Assembly: GCA_016789405.1 (NCBI GenBank)
Contig: JAEUPQ010000002.1
Location: forward strand, 1-64,000
DNA length: 64,000 nucleotides
Source of the DNA: Lysobacteraceae bacterium
GTDB taxonomy: Bacteria; Pseudomonadota; Gammaproteobacteria; Xanthomonadales; Xanthomonadaceae
Direction: 5' to 3'
Positions within the stretch are counted from its first letter, which is position 1; each line of letters starts with the position of its first letter. Shown here piece after piece: positions 28,335 to 38,416 of this stretch. A model generated the notes under the pieces. It worked only from the letters and a program-made list of their open reading frames with translations. It made no database searches and was not told the origin of the DNA. The translations under genes and the position numbers were made by a program.

Positions 28335-29753
28335 CTATTCAAATGCGCCAATGACATCATGACTAAGGTTGTCGAAGCGCGTGTACTCGCCGAAGAACTT
28401 CAGCTTGAACGAGCCGGTCGGGCCTGAACGCTGCTTGCCGATGATGATCTCGGCAAGCCCCTTGTCCGGCGAGTTTTCCTTGTTGTAGTAATCGTCGCGA
28501 TAGATGAAGACGATCATGTCCGCGTCCTGCTCGATGGCGCCCGATTCGCGAAGGTCGGCCATCACCGGACGCTTGTCGGCACGGGTTTCCAGCGAGCGGT
28601 TGAGCTGGGACAGGGCGATCACCGGCACGCCCAGTTCCTTGGCGAGGCCCTTGAGCGAGCGCGAAATCTCGGAGATTTCCGTCGCGCGGTTCTCGCTGTT
28701 GCCCGGCACCTGCATCAGCTGCAGGTAGTCGATCACGATCAAGCCCAGGCCGTGTTCGCGCTTGAGGCGACGCGACTTCGCGCGCAGGCCTTCGGGCGAC
28801 AGGCCGGGCGTGTCGTCGATGAAGATCTTGGTTTCCTTGATCATCCGGATCGCGCTGCTGACGCGGCTCCAGTCCTCGTCTTCGAGCTGGCCAGTACGCA
28901 GGCGCGTCGCGTTGACGCGGCCATTCGCGGAAATCAGGCGCAGCGCGAGCTGCGAGGCCGACATTTCCATCGAAAACACCGCGACCGGCTTCCTGGTCTT
29001 GATTGCCGCGTGTTCGGCGATGTTGAGCGCGAACGTGGTCTTGCCCATCGCCGGGCGCGCGGCAAGGATGATGAGGTCGGTCGGCTGCAGACCGGCGGTC
29101 ATTTCGTCGAATTCGGTGTAGCCGGTCGGCAGGCCGGTGACGCCGCCACCGTTCTGGTAACGCGTCTGCAGCACGTCGAAGGCTTCGGCCATCGCCTTGT
29201 TGATGGCGACAAAGTCGGTGCGCCCCTGCGAGCGCGCTTCGGAGATCGCGAAGACCTCCTTTTCGGCCTCGGCCAGGATCTCGTCGCTGTCGCGGCCTTC
29301 GGGCTGGAAGGCATTGTTGACGATGCCGGTGCCCGTATCGATGAGCTGGCGCAGGATCGACTTGTCGCGGACGATCTCGGCGTAGGCGGCGATGTTCGCG
29401 GCAGATGGCGTGGTGCTGGCCAGTTCGATCAGATAGGCGCCGCCGGCGACCAGTTCCGAGAACCCGTTCGACTCGAACCACTCGCCCAGCGTCACCGCGT
29501 CGTAAGGCTTGCTCTTTTCCGCAAGTTCGCGGATCGCGCGATAGATCAGCTGGTGATCGCGACGATAGAAGTCTTCCTCGTTCAGCCTGTCGGCGACGCG
29601 ATCAAACGCATCCGGCGCCAGCATCAGGCCGCCGAGCACGGCCTGTTCGGCCTCGACGGACTGGGGCGGGATCCGCAGCTGTTCGACCCGGCTGTCGCTG
29701 AAGGTGTCGCGACGACGATTCTTGTCGCCGTAGGCGTTGGGACGGAAGGCCAT
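28335..29753 (-). CDS. dnaB: Replicative DNA helicase DnaB
   Basis: 472 residues. The N-terminal domain starts at about residue 25 (RIPPQSVEAEQAVLGGLML). The RecA-like domain has Walker A in ARPAMGKTTFALN, Walker B in LIVIDYLQLM and DnaB signatures ALSQLNRSLE and RESGAIEQDADMI. It unwinds DNA at the replication fork as a hexamer. It follows rplI in the conserved rpsF-rpsR-rplI-dnaB order. The C-terminus ends HDVIGAFE and appears intact despite the adjacent recombinase module. Confidence 0.97.
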   Translation of the reverse strand: MAFRPNAYGDKNRRRDTFSDSRVEQLRIPPQSVEAEQAVLGGLMLAPDAFDRVADRLNEEDFYRRDHQLIYRAIRELAEKSKPYDAVTLGEWFESNGFSELVAGGAYLIELASTTPSAANIAAYAEIVRDKSILRQLIDTGTGIVNNAFQPEGRDSDEILAEAEKEVFAISEARSQGRTDFVAINKAMAEAFDVLQTRYQNGGGVTGLPTGYTEFDEMTAGLQPTDLIILAARPAMGKTTFALNIAEHAAIKTRKPVAVFSMEMSASQLALRLISANGRVNATRLRTGQLEDEDWSRVSSAIRMIKETKIFIDDTPGLSPEGLRAKSRRLKREHGLGLIVIDYLQLMQVPGNSENRATEISEISRSLKGLAKELGVPVIALSQLNRSLETRADKRPVMADLRESGAIEQDADMIVFIYRDDYYNKENSPDKGLAEIIIGKQRSGPTGSFKLKFFGEYTRFDNLSHDVIGAFE

Positions 29754-29960
29754 CGTGGAATGCTGCTCCGGGAGAACGCGGCGAGGGACGGAAGCTGGGC
29801 TGCGCCGGTCAGGCATCCTATGCCGCGACGGGGCGCGGGTGTTGCAGACAAGTCTCTGGAAAACCTGTGCATAACTTCAGACCGGACCGTCTCATCCCTG
29901 GAGACTGCCCCGGCGGGCGATCGCCTCGCCGACAAGCGGCGGGCGCCGCATCGAAACGAA

Positions 29961-29982
29961 ACGGGCGCCCTGCGGCGCCCGT
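29961..29982 (-). terminator. Rho-independent terminator of the rpsF-rpsR-rplI operon
   Basis: Stem acgggcgcc / ggcgcccgt (9 bp) with a 4-base loop. On the minus strand it is followed by tttcgtttcg, and it lies 34 bp past the rplI stop. The remaining ~200 bp to dnaB hold no gene and presumably contain the dnaB promoter. Confidence 0.8.
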
Positions 29983-30015
29983 CCCGGTGACACTGGACAC
30001 TGTGCAATCGCCGGA

Positions 30016-30468
30016 TCAGGCCGCTTCGGGCTCGATGACGACCTTGACGGTGACTTCGACATCGGCGTGCAGGTGCACGAGGATCTCGTGTTCGCCGATG
30101 TGGCGCAGCGGGCCCGTACCCATGACGACTTCCGACTTGCCGACCTTGTGGCCGGCGGCGGTCAGGGCCTCGGCGATGTCGCGCGGGCCGACCGAACCGT
30201 ACAGCTTGCCTTCGGTCGAGGCATTGGCCTGGATCGTCACGACCACGCCATCAAGCGAGGCGCGGCGGCTTTCGGCGTCATCGGCCTGGGCCTTGGCCTT
30301 GGCTTCGTACTCGGCGCGCTTGGCTTCGAAGGCAGCCACGTTGGCGGCGGTGGCCGGCACGGCCTTGCCCTGCGGCACGAGGAAATTGCGGCCATAACCC
30401 GGCTTCACGTTGACCTTGTCGCCAAGGCTGCCGAGGTTGATGACTTTCTGGAGAAGAATGAGTTCCAT
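30016..30468 (-). CDS. rplI: 50S ribosomal protein L9
   Basis: 150 residues starting [22 protein letters not shown], the L9 signature, with the conserved linker helix and C-terminal domain ([15 protein letters not shown]). It binds 23S rRNA near the L1 stalk. The start at 30468 has CGGAG upstream. The earlier in-frame ATG adds a non-conserved leader and is rejected. Confidence 0.98.
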   Translation of the reverse strand: MELILLQKVINLGSLGDKVNVKPGYGRNFLVPQGKAVPATAANVAAFEAKRAEYEAKAKAQADDAESRRASLDGVVVTIQANASTEGKLYGSVGPRDIAEALTAAGHKVGKSEVVMGTGPLRHIGEHEILVHLHADVEVTVKVVIEPEAA

Positions 30469-30595
30469 GATGGCTCCGTATTCGTTAGCGGGCGCAGGCT
30501 GCGTCCGCAACTGGTGGCTGTCCGAATGGACGGTGAAACGAACTGCTCGTCGACGGCGCGGCCGGGACGCGTGCCCGGCCGGGCGATCGAAACAA

Positions 30596-30826
30596 TCAGA
30601 CGTTGTGGTTGTCCGTGTACGGGATCAGGGCCAGGAAACGCGCGCGCTTGACGGCGGCGGCGAGCTGGCGCTGGTACTTAGACTTGGTGCCGGTGATGCG
30701 GCTCGGAACGATCTTGCCGTTCTCGGTGAGGTTCTGGCGCAGGGTGTTGAGATCCTTGTAATCGATCTCCTTCACGCCTTCAGCCGTGAACTTGCAGAAC
30801 TTGCGGCGACGGAAGAACTTGGACAT
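30596..30826 (-). CDS. rpsR: 30S ribosomal protein S18
   Basis: 76 residues with [20 protein letters not shown] and the C-terminal [13 protein letters not shown], diagnostic of S18. It binds with S6 to the central domain of 16S rRNA. It lies 11 bp after rpsF in the conserved operon. Confidence 0.98.
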   Translation of the reverse strand: MSKFFRRRKFCKFTAEGVKEIDYKDLNTLRQNLTENGKIVPSRITGTKSKYQRQLAAAVKRARFLALIPYTDNHNV

Positions 30827-30837
30827 GGGTGCGCTCC

Positions 30838-31260
30838 TCAGGCTTCGGCGGATTCGGCGGCGTCTTCGCCGTCAGCGGTATCGGGGGCAGCATCGTCGTC
30901 ACGACGGCGGCGCTCGCCCTTCTCGGCCTTGTCCTTGTCGTCCTTGTTCTTCATGATCAGGGACTGCTCGGTTTCCGGGCCGTCGCGCTTGATCACGAGG
31001 TGACGGAGCACGGCATCGTTGAAGCGGAAGGTGTCGACCAGTTCATTGAGGACATCGAGGCTGGTCTCGATGTTCATCATGATGTAGTGGGCCTTCACCA
31101 GGTTCTGGATCGGGTATGCGAGCTGGCGGCGGCCCCAGTCTTCGAGGCGGTGGATCTTGCCGTTGCCGTTCTCGACGAGCGACTTGTAGCGCTCGACCAT
31201 CGCCGGCACCTGCTCGCTCTGGTCCGGATGGACCATGAAGACGATTTCGTAATGACGCAT
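30838..31260 (-). CDS. rpsF: 30S ribosomal protein S6
   Basis: 140 residues starting [19 protein letters not shown], with the S6 fold motif [16 protein letters not shown]. The C-terminal 35 residues are highly charged ([18 protein letters not shown]), an extension common in proteobacterial S6, which can be glutamylated by RimK in E. coli. AAGGA precedes the start. The 246-bp region to 31506 is the divergent promoter region shared with the serine hydrolase gene. I could not assign the S6:S18 leader motif. Confidence 0.98.
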   Translation of the reverse strand: MRHYEIVFMVHPDQSEQVPAMVERYKSLVENGNGKIHRLEDWGRRQLAYPIQNLVKAHYIMMNIETSLDVLNELVDTFRFNDAVLRHLVIKRDGPETEQSLIMKNKDDKDKAEKGERRRRDDDAAPDTADGEDAAESAEA

Positions 31261-31506
31261 TGCGGTGTCCTTGTGGATATCGACAGGCGGGATTGCCTGC
31301 GAAAGCCCCCCGGCGCCGGGCTGGCGGCGGTGGAGCAAGGTCTCCTGTCGGGACGAGGGTCCTGACGGGAGCCGGAAAGTATGGCAGGTTCAATCACTTG
31401 GACGCAAATCCGCGTAGCCCGGACCTCCGGCGGAGGCCGGCCAGACCGGTTTCGGCCCTCGCTTGTTTCAGGGATAGTGACGCCCTTTCGCCACCCGGAC
31501 CCTGAC

Positions 31507-33141
31507 ATGTCCCGCCCTTCGCCCACCGGCCTTGCCTGCGCCCTGGCGCTCGCCCTTGCAACGCCCCTTGTTCCTGCCGCCCTTGCAGCCCCCCTCTCGC
31601 CGCCGACCGAGGCCGCGCCCGCCAGCATCCCGGCGCAACTGGCGGACTTCGACGCCTACGTCGAATCGGTCCGCAAGACTTTCGACGTCCCGGGCGTGGC
31701 CGTGGTGGTGGTCAAGGACGGGGCCGTGGTCTTCGAGCGTGGCTACGGCGTGCGCGGACTGAATGGCCAGCCGGTCGACGCCGGGACCATGTTCGCCATC
31801 GCATCGAACACCAAGGCCTTCACCGGTGTCGCGCTGAACATGCTGGCCGAGGACGGCAAGCTGAAGATGGACGACCGGGTGGTCGACCACCTGCCGTGGT
31901 TCCAGATGTCCGATCCCTACGTCACGCGCGAAATGCGGATCCGGGACCTGCTGGCCCACCGCAGCGGGCTTGGCCTGGGCGCGGGCGACCTGCTGTTCTG
32001 GCCCGGGACCGATTACACCACCGAGGAGGTCGCACGCCGCCTCCGCCACGTGCCACTGAGCGGCTCGTTCCGCGACCGATATGCGTACGACAACATCCTG
32101 TACGGGGTCGCACAGCTGGTCATCGAAAAGGCAAGCGGACAGCCCTACGAAGCCTTCCTGCGCACCCGCATCCTGCAGCCGCTGGGGATGCACGAAACCC
32201 GCTTCAACAGCGACGCCCTGCAACCGGGCGACAACGTCGCGACCGGCTATGCGCTCGCGGATGGCAAACGGCTGGAGCCCGCGCCGCGGCTGAGCTGGAA
32301 CAACGTGTCGGGTGCGGGCGGACTCTACGCCAGCGCCCGCGACATGGGCACGTGGATGCGACTGCAACTGGCAGGCGGCGCCTACCGGGACGCAGGCGGC
32401 AAGGAACAGCGGCTGTTTGCGGAGAAAACGCAGCAGGAGATGTGGTCGATGATCACCCCGATCCCGGTCGCGCAGCCGTCGGTCCCCGAACTGATGGCGG
32501 CGAAACCGAACTTCGTCGGCTATGGCCAGGGCTGGATGCTGTCGGACTACCGCGGGCAGAAGCTGGTGTGGCACACCGGCGGATGGCCCGGACAGGTGTC
32601 GCGCCTGACCCTCGTGCCCGAGCGCAAGCTGGGCGTCATGGTGATGACCAGCGCCGAATTGGGTGGCGCTTTCAATGCGATCACCCTGCGCGTGCTCGAT
32701 GCCTTTCTGGACGCGCCGAAGACCGACTGGAATGCCGCCTTCGGCGCGGCGCTGGCGAAGTCCCGCGCCAAGGGCGACGACTCCTGGGCAAAGCACCAGG
32801 CGGCACGCGCCAAGGGATCGAAGCCGGCCCTGCCCCTTTCCGGCTATGCCGCGACCTACCGAGACCCGTGGTACGGCGACATCTCGATCGCCCAGGAGAG
32901 CGGCAAGCTGCGCATGCGTTTCTCGCGCACGAAATCGCTGACGGGTTCGCTGGAGCACTGGCACCACGACACGTTCATCGTGCGCTGGGACGAGCGCTGG
33001 CTGAACGCGGACGCGTTCGTGACCTTCGCACTCACGCCGGACGGCAAGGTGCGCGAGGCACGCATGGAAGCGATATCGCCGAACACCGACTTCAGCTTCG
33101 ATTTCCAGGACCTGGTGCTGACGCCCGCCCCGGCGAAATAA
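31507..33141 (+). CDS. Secreted serine beta-lactamase-like hydrolase (class C/PBP4* fold)
   Basis: 544 residues with a signal peptide (about 1-27). The three active-site motifs are present: SxxK as SNTK in IASNTKAFTG, YxN as YDN in DRYAYDNILYG, and HTG in WHTGGWPG. The C-terminal ~110 residues form the small domain (DUF3471-like) found in esterase/peptidase members rather than true AmpC enzymes. Substrate unknown; D-amino-acid peptide or ester hydrolysis is likely. The start at 31507 gives the signal peptide; an in-frame ATG at 31381 is less plausible. Confidence 0.88.
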   Translation: MSRPSPTGLACALALALATPLVPAALAAPLSPPTEAAPASIPAQLADFDAYVESVRKTFDVPGVAVVVVKDGAVVFERGYGVRGLNGQPVDAGTMFAIASNTKAFTGVALNMLAEDGKLKMDDRVVDHLPWFQMSDPYVTREMRIRDLLAHRSGLGLGAGDLLFWPGTDYTTEEVARRLRHVPLSGSFRDRYAYDNILYGVAQLVIEKASGQPYEAFLRTRILQPLGMHETRFNSDALQPGDNVATGYALADGKRLEPAPRLSWNNVSGAGGLYASARDMGTWMRLQLAGGAYRDAGGKEQRLFAEKTQQEMWSMITPIPVAQPSVPELMAAKPNFVGYGQGWMLSDYRGQKLVWHTGGWPGQVSRLTLVPERKLGVMVMTSAELGGAFNAITLRVLDAFLDAPKTDWNAAFGAALAKSRAKGDDSWAKHQAARAKGSKPALPLSGYAATYRDPWYGDISIAQESGKLRMRFSRTKSLTGSLEHWHHDTFIVRWDERWLNADAFVTFALTPDGKVREARMEAISPNTDFSFDFQDLVLTPAPAK

Positions 33142-33169
33142 TGACGCGACTCTTAATGACGCGGCTCTT

Positions 33170-33232
33170 GTAGAGCGGAGCTCGCTCCGCTCCACTTTCG
33201 AGGCAGATGCAGCGGAGCAAGCTCCGCTCTAC
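33170..33232. repeat. REP-like inverted repeat between convergent genes
   Basis: Arms gtagagcggagc...tccgct (33170-33191) and agcggagc...gctccgctctac (33211-33232) form an imperfect palindrome between the serine hydrolase and the DUF885 gene. Two short near-copies of taatgacgcg(a/g)ctctt precede it. It resembles dispersed REP elements of Xanthomonadales and may act as a bidirectional terminator. Confidence 0.65.
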
Positions 33233-33254
33233 GAAGACATGAAGCGGCAGATCA

Positions 33255-35015
33255 TCAGCGACGCACGGCGATCCATGCGTCGATGTGCTTCTCCAGCGTG
33301 TCCAGCGGCACGGAACCGGTCTCAAGCACGGCATCGTTGAAGTCGCGGACGTCGAACCTGTCGCCCAGCGCTGTCTTTGCGCGGGCACGGAGTTCGGAGA
33401 TCTTGATCTGGCCGATCTTGTAGGCCAGCGCCTGGCCGGGCGTGCCGATGTAGCGGTCGATCTCGTTGACGATATCGAGCTCGGCCTTCGGTGCGTTGTC
33501 CTTGAAATAAGCGATCGCGCGCTCGCGGCTCCAGCCCTTGGCATGCATGCCGGTATCCACGACCAGACGCACCGCGCGCCACATCTCGTAGGCCAGCTGG
33601 CCCATGCGGTCGTACGGGTCGTCGTAGAGGCCCATGTCGTAGCCGAGCTGCTCGGCGTACAGGCCCCAGCCTTCGCCATAGGCAACGAAATACGCGGTGC
33701 GGCGGAACATCGGCGCGTCGGGCAGCTCCAGCCCGCGCGCGAACTGGAAGTGGTGGCCGGGCACGGCCTCGTGCAGGGACAGCGGCATCATTTCCCAGGT
33801 CGGACGGGACTCCGGCTTGTACAGGTTGACGTAGTAATAGCCGGCCCGGCTGCCGTCGCTGGCGCCCTGCTGGTAATAGGCCGTGGTGGTGTCCGGCGCG
33901 ATGTTGTCCGGGATCGGTCGCACGCCGTAAGGCTGCCGCGGGATGGTGCGGAACACCTTCACCAGCTCAGGATCGATCCGCTTGGAGATGGCCAGATAGG
34001 CGGTCAACAGGTCCCCGGGCGTCTTGTGGAAATACTTCGGATCGGTGCGGAGGTGCTCGAAGAACGCGGACAGATCGCCCTGGAAACCGACCTCGACACG
34101 GATCTTCTCCATTTCGCCACGGATGCGCGCCACTTCCTTCAGGCCGATCTCGTGGATCCGGTCCGCGGACAGCCGCGTCGTGGTGTAGTCGGCGGCGAGG
34201 AAGTCGTAGTACGCGCGACCATCGGGCAAATCGCTCACCGCGATGCCACTGCGCGTCTTCGGCAGGTACTGGTCGTTGAAATAGGCCTGCAGGGTGCGAT
34301 AGGCCGGCACGAGGCGCTGCGCGATCACTTCGCGCGCCTCGGCTTGAAGCGCTGCGCGGTCGGCTTCGGGGACGCCGGCCGGGAATTTCAGGAAGGGCCG
34401 GTAGAACGGACTCTTCGACGGATCGTCGACGACCTGCGCCGCGATCTGCCCGGGAACGCGCTGCATCAGCACCTTCGGTGGCACCTTGCCGGCCTTCACG
34501 CCTTCCTTCATGAGGACGATGATCTGGTCGATCGCGACCGGCAGCGCGCGCATCCGCGCGAGCCAGTTCCGGTAATCGCGCGTGTCGGCGAACGGCAGGC
34601 CTTCGGCGAGTCCATCGGCCGTCTGGATGCCGCCCTGGTGGCCGATCGGCTGCAGGTATTCGCGGAAGCGCTGGCGTTCGACGCGGTTCTGCTGCAGCCA
34701 GAGGAAGGTGTCGTAGTTGAGCTGATCCGCGGGGCTGAGCTTGGCGCGATCGAACTGCCTGATCCGTTCGAGCGCCTCGCGATCCGCGCGTGCGCTGGCC
34801 TCGATGGAGGACAGGCTGAAATCCGTCCAGCGGTCGTCGAAGCGACGATCGCCCTGGATCGACGCCCCTTCCGGCCCCTCGCGCAGGCCGCGCTCCCATT
34901 CCTCGGCGAAGAAGGCATGCAGGCGACGGCCCTCGCTGTCGTCCTGCGCGGCAGCCGGCACACCATGAAGCATGGTGAAACCAAGCGCGAATGCTGTGAT
35001 CGTGGCACGGAACAT
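33255..35015 (-). CDS. DUF885 family secreted protein, putative metallopeptidase-like
   Basis: 586 residues with a signal peptide (about 1-23, cleavage near AAA). The C-terminal half has HEAVPGHHFQ, the HExxxxH-type motif of DUF885 proteins, and YGEGWGLYAEQL further on. These match the zinc-dependent thermolysin-like arrangement proposed for the family. It is probably periplasmic or extracytoplasmic. A strong GGAGGAGA ribosome site precedes the start at 35015. Substrate unknown. Confidence 0.85.
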   Translation of the reverse strand: MFRATITAFALGFTMLHGVPAAAQDDSEGRRLHAFFAEEWERGLREGPEGASIQGDRRFDDRWTDFSLSSIEASARADREALERIRQFDRAKLSPADQLNYDTFLWLQQNRVERQRFREYLQPIGHQGGIQTADGLAEGLPFADTRDYRNWLARMRALPVAIDQIIVLMKEGVKAGKVPPKVLMQRVPGQIAAQVVDDPSKSPFYRPFLKFPAGVPEADRAALQAEAREVIAQRLVPAYRTLQAYFNDQYLPKTRSGIAVSDLPDGRAYYDFLAADYTTTRLSADRIHEIGLKEVARIRGEMEKIRVEVGFQGDLSAFFEHLRTDPKYFHKTPGDLLTAYLAISKRIDPELVKVFRTIPRQPYGVRPIPDNIAPDTTTAYYQQGASDGSRAGYYYVNLYKPESRPTWEMMPLSLHEAVPGHHFQFARGLELPDAPMFRRTAYFVAYGEGWGLYAEQLGYDMGLYDDPYDRMGQLAYEMWRAVRLVVDTGMHAKGWSRERAIAYFKDNAPKAELDIVNEIDRYIGTPGQALAYKIGQIKISELRARAKTALGDRFDVRDFNDAVLETGSVPLDTLEKHIDAWIAVRR

Positions 35016-35106
35016 GGCGTTCTCCTCCCCTGGTGGCCCGAGTATAGTGCCGGCTCCGGGCGCAACACCCTGCCGCCAGTCACGCCTCCCCCAGCGCCGA
35101 CCCGCG

Positions 35107-36162
35107 ATGATCAAACCCGATCGACCTTCCACCGAAGACGCACGACTCGCTGCCCTGCGCAGCTACGCGATCCTCGATACCGCCCCCGAAGACGCTTTCG
35201 ACGACTTGGTTCGCATTGCTTCAGCGATCTGTGGCGTGCCGATGGCAAGCGTCAGCCTCATCGACCAGGACCGCCAGTGGTTCAAGGCGAGGCTTGGCAT
35301 CGAGGGCGACGAGTCCGATCGAGACTCCGCGTTCTGCGCGCACGCGATCCTTTCGCCTGAAGTCATGGTCGTGCCGGATGCGCTGCAGGACGTGCGCTTC
35401 CACGACAACCCGCTGGTGCAGGGCAATCCGAACATCCGCTTCTACGCCGGCGCACCGTTGGTCGATGCCGACGGGCACGCGCTGGGCACGCTCTGCGTCC
35501 TGGACAACCGGCCCAACGTCTTGGGCGATCATCAACTCGAGGCGCTGCGCGCGCTGTCGCGGCAGGTCTCGAAGCTGCTGGAGCTCAGGCGCGTCAGTCG
35601 CGCGCTGAACGTCCAGTTGGAAGACCGCGCCTGGTACGAATCCCAGTTGCATGCCTACCAGGAGCACCTCGAGTCGCTCAACGCGGATCTCGCCGAACAG
35701 ACCCGGACCGACCCCCTGACGGGCCTGCCGAATCGCCGTGCGTTCGCTGCAGCGCTGGAAGACGCACTTGGCAGGGGCAAGGCCTGCAGTGTCGCGATGC
35801 TCGACATCGACCATTTCAAGACGGTCAACGATACCCATGGCCATGCCGTCGGCGACCAGGTCCTCGTGCAGGTTGCGAACCTGTTGCGCGCCGTCGCGGG
35901 TGGCCACGGCATGATCGCGCGTCACGGCGGGGAGGAATTCGCCTGGCTGCTGCCGGACGCGACACCTGGCCAGGCGGAACTGTCCTGCGGACACCTGTGC
36001 CAGACCGTGCGCCTGGCGTCGATGGCGCTGCCGGTGACGATCAGTATCGGGCTGGCTCACGGCCGGCCAGGCGAGGACGGGGCTGCGTTGCTGGCGCGCG
36101 CGGACTCTGCCCTCTACTCGGCCAAGCGCAATGGCCGTGACCGCGTGGATGTCGCGGCCTGA
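35107..36162 (+). CDS. GAF-GGDEF protein, probable diguanylate cyclase
   Basis: 351 residues. A GAF domain covers about residues 25-160 (starting APEDAFDDLVRIASAICGVP, with FCAHAIL and RFYAGAPLV). A helical linker follows, then a GGDEF domain with TDPLTGLPNRRAF, DIDHFKTVND and the active-site GGEEF at 274-278. The intact motif suggests c-di-GMP synthesis, probably controlled by the GAF ligand. I see no RxxD inhibitory site five residues before GGEEF, so product inhibition may be absent. A PilZ protein gene lies 5 kb away. Confidence 0.92.
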   Translation: MIKPDRPSTEDARLAALRSYAILDTAPEDAFDDLVRIASAICGVPMASVSLIDQDRQWFKARLGIEGDESDRDSAFCAHAILSPEVMVVPDALQDVRFHDNPLVQGNPNIRFYAGAPLVDADGHALGTLCVLDNRPNVLGDHQLEALRALSRQVSKLLELRRVSRALNVQLEDRAWYESQLHAYQEHLESLNADLAEQTRTDPLTGLPNRRAFAAALEDALGRGKACSVAMLDIDHFKTVNDTHGHAVGDQVLVQVANLLRAVAGGHGMIARHGGEEFAWLLPDATPGQAELSCGHLCQTVRLASMALPVTISIGLAHGRPGEDGAALLARADSALYSAKRNGRDRVDVAA

Positions 36163-36179
36163 AATCGCCGACCCGCGGG

Positions 36180-36521
36180 TCAGGCGGCCTTGTCGGCGTC
36201 CGTGGTGAAGCTGGAGCCGCAGCCGCATTCCCCGGCGACATTCGGGTTGCGGAACAGGAACTGTTCGTTCAGCCCCTGCTTGTGGAAGTCGATCTCGGTG
36301 CCGTCCACCATCGGCAGGCTGTCCGCGTCGACGAAGATCCGCACCCCGCCGAACTCGCTGACCACGTCGCCGGGACGCTCATCGCGCGCCAGGTCGACCA
36401 CGTAGCTCCAGCCGGAGCAGCCGGTGCGCTTGACGCCGAAACGCAGGCCGAGGGCGCCGGGCGTGCCGGCGAGGAAGCCCTGGACACGTTCGAGGGCGGC
36501 GGGAGCGAGGGAGATGGTCAT
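36180..36521 (-). CDS. A-type iron-sulfur carrier (IscA/ErpA/HesB family)
   Basis: 113 residues with the three conserved cysteines: GCSGWSY (about residue 35) and CGCG near the C-terminus (GECGCGSSF). A-type carriers receive Fe-S clusters from scaffold proteins and deliver them to apoproteins. It is not in an isc or suf operon, which favours an ErpA-like or orphan role. Convergent with the GGDEF gene. Confidence 0.9.
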   Translation of the reverse strand: MTISLAPAALERVQGFLAGTPGALGLRFGVKRTGCSGWSYVVDLARDERPGDVVSEFGGVRIFVDADSLPMVDGTEIDFHKQGLNEQFLFRNPNVAGECGCGSSFTTDADKAA

Positions 36522-36600
36522 GGGCGAGATTCTAACCGGACTCGTCGAGTAAACTTGCGGGCTCGACTGATATCGGCGCGTTGGCGCGGGAATTCAAGGC

Positions 36601-38004
36601 ATGGGAATCCAAAGCGTGAAGAGCGTGAAGCAGGGACTGGCCGGTGAAGGCGCCGGCGGCGAAATCACGGTCAAGGGCTGGGTCCGTACCCGCCGCGACT
36701 CCACGGCACTGAGCTTCGTCCAGGTCAGCGACGGCTCCTGCTTCGCGCCGATCCAGGTGGTCGCGACCGACGCCCTCCCCAATTACGAGTCCGAAGTCAA
36801 ACGCCTGTCCGCCGGCTGCGCCGTGATCGCCACCGGCACGCTGGTGCCGTCGCAGGGCAAGGGCCAGAGCTTCGAGATCCAGGCGAGCGCCGTCGAAGTG
36901 GTCGGCTGGGTCGACGATCCGGAGACCTACCCCATCCAGCCCAAGCAGCACACGATGGAGTTCCTGCGCGAGGTCGCCCATCTGCGCCCGCGCACCAACC
37001 TGTTCGGCGCGGTCACCCGCATCCGCCACTGCCTGGCCCAGGCGATCCATCGCTTCTTCCACGAAGACGGTTTCTACTGGGTCAACACGCCGATCATCTC
37101 GACCTCGGACGCCGAAGGCGCGGGCCAGATGTTCCGCATTTCCACCCTCGACATGATGAACCTGCCGCGCACGGCGGACGGCGGCATCGACTTCTCGAAG
37201 GATTTCTTCGGAAAGGAGACCTTCCTGACCGTCTCCGGCCAGCTGAACGTCGAGGGCTACTGCCTGGCGCTGAGCAAGGTCTACACCTTCGGCCCGACCT
37301 TCCGCGCCGAGAACAGCAACACCAGCCGCCACCTCGCCGAATTCTGGATGATCGAGCCGGAGATCGCGTTCGCGGACCTGAACGACGACGCGGCCCTGGC
37401 CGAGCGTTTCCTGAAGTACCTGTTCCGCGCGGTGCTGACCGAGCGCGCCGACGACATGGCCTTCATCGCCGAGCGCGTGCAGAAGGACGCGATCACGCGC
37501 CTCGAGAACTTCATCAATGCGCCGTTCGAGCGCATCGACTACACCGAGGCGGTGCGGCTGCTGCAGGAGAGCAAGCACAAGTTCGACTTCCCGGTCGAAT
37601 GGGGCCTGGACCTGCAGACCGAGCACGAGCGCTGGCTGACCGAGGTCCACGTCGGCCGTCCGGTCGTGGTCATGAACTATCCGGAGCACTTCAAGGCCTT
37701 CTACATGCGCCTGAACGACGACGGCAAGACCGTCGCGGCGATGGACGTGCTGGCGCCGGGCATCGGCGAGATCATCGGCGGTTCGCAGCGCGAGGAACGC
37801 CTCGACGTGCTCGACGCGCGCATCGCGCAGTTCGGCCTCGACCCGGCGCACTACCAGTGGTATCGCGACTTCCGCCGCTACGGCACGGTGCCGCACGCCG
37901 GGTTCGGCCTGGGCTTCGAGCGCCTGGTGGTCTACGTCTGCGGCCTGGCGAACATCCGCGACGCCATCCCGTTCCCGCGCGCGCCGGGTTCGGCGGAGTT
38001 CTGA
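36601..38004 (+). CDS. asnS: Asparaginyl-tRNA synthetase
   Basis: 467 residues. The N-terminal OB-fold anticodon-binding domain (about 15-110) is followed by the class II catalytic core. Motif 2 is in [17 protein letters not shown] and motif 3 in [12 protein letters not shown]. The closing [15 protein letters not shown] is typical of AsnRS. It charges tRNA-Asn in the cytoplasm. The length matches the E. coli enzyme. Confidence 0.97.
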   Translation: MGIQSVKSVKQGLAGEGAGGEITVKGWVRTRRDSTALSFVQVSDGSCFAPIQVVATDALPNYESEVKRLSAGCAVIATGTLVPSQGKGQSFEIQASAVEVVGWVDDPETYPIQPKQHTMEFLREVAHLRPRTNLFGAVTRIRHCLAQAIHRFFHEDGFYWVNTPIISTSDAEGAGQMFRISTLDMMNLPRTADGGIDFSKDFFGKETFLTVSGQLNVEGYCLALSKVYTFGPTFRAENSNTSRHLAEFWMIEPEIAFADLNDDAALAERFLKYLFRAVLTERADDMAFIAERVQKDAITRLENFINAPFERIDYTEAVRLLQESKHKFDFPVEWGLDLQTEHERWLTEVHVGRPVVVMNYPEHFKAFYMRLNDDGKTVAAMDVLAPGIGEIIGGSQREERLDVLDARIAQFGLDPAHYQWYRDFRRYGTVPHAGFGLGFERLVVYVCGLANIRDAIPFPRAPGSAEF

Positions 38005-38017
38005 CGAGCCACCTGCG

Positions 38018-38416
38018 ATGAACGAATTCTCCGGCGACATCCAGATCGATGGCGACTGCGTGGTGATGTACCGGCCCACCGGGCCGAACGAACTCGCACT
38101 CGTCGAAGCCAGCGGCTTCAGCCGCTGGCCGCCGCGCCTGCCCGAACAGCCGATCTTCTATCCGGTGACCAACGAACGCTATGCGTTCGAGATCGCCACG
38201 CGATGGAACATCAAGGACAGCGGCGTCGGCTACGTCACGCGATTCCGTGTGCGCAAGGCATTCGTCGATCGCTACGCGATCCAGAAGGTCGGTGGCGCGC
38301 ACCACACCGAATGGTGGGTGCCGGCGGAGGAACTCGATGCGCTGAACGACGAGATCGTCGGCCTGATCGAGGTGATCGGCGAATACCGCCACGACCCGGA
38401 AGCCACAGCAGCATGA
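38018..38416 (+). CDS. Conserved hypothetical protein (often labelled ADP-ribosylation/crystallin J1)
   Basis: 132 residues with VVMYRPTGPNELALVEASGF, FPVTNERYA-like text (YPVTNERYAFEIATRWN) and GAHHTEWWVPAEEL. I recall similar small proteins carrying the name ADP-ribosylation/crystallin J1, but there is no evidence of such activity here and the name should not be trusted. It overlaps the next gene by ATGA and begins 13 bp after asnS, so it is probably co-transcribed. Confidence 0.7.
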   Translation: MNEFSGDIQIDGDCVVMYRPTGPNELALVEASGFSRWPPRLPEQPIFYPVTNERYAFEIATRWNIKDSGVGYVTRFRVRKAFVDRYAIQKVGGAHHTEWWVPAEELDALNDEIVGLIEVIGEYRHDPEATAA

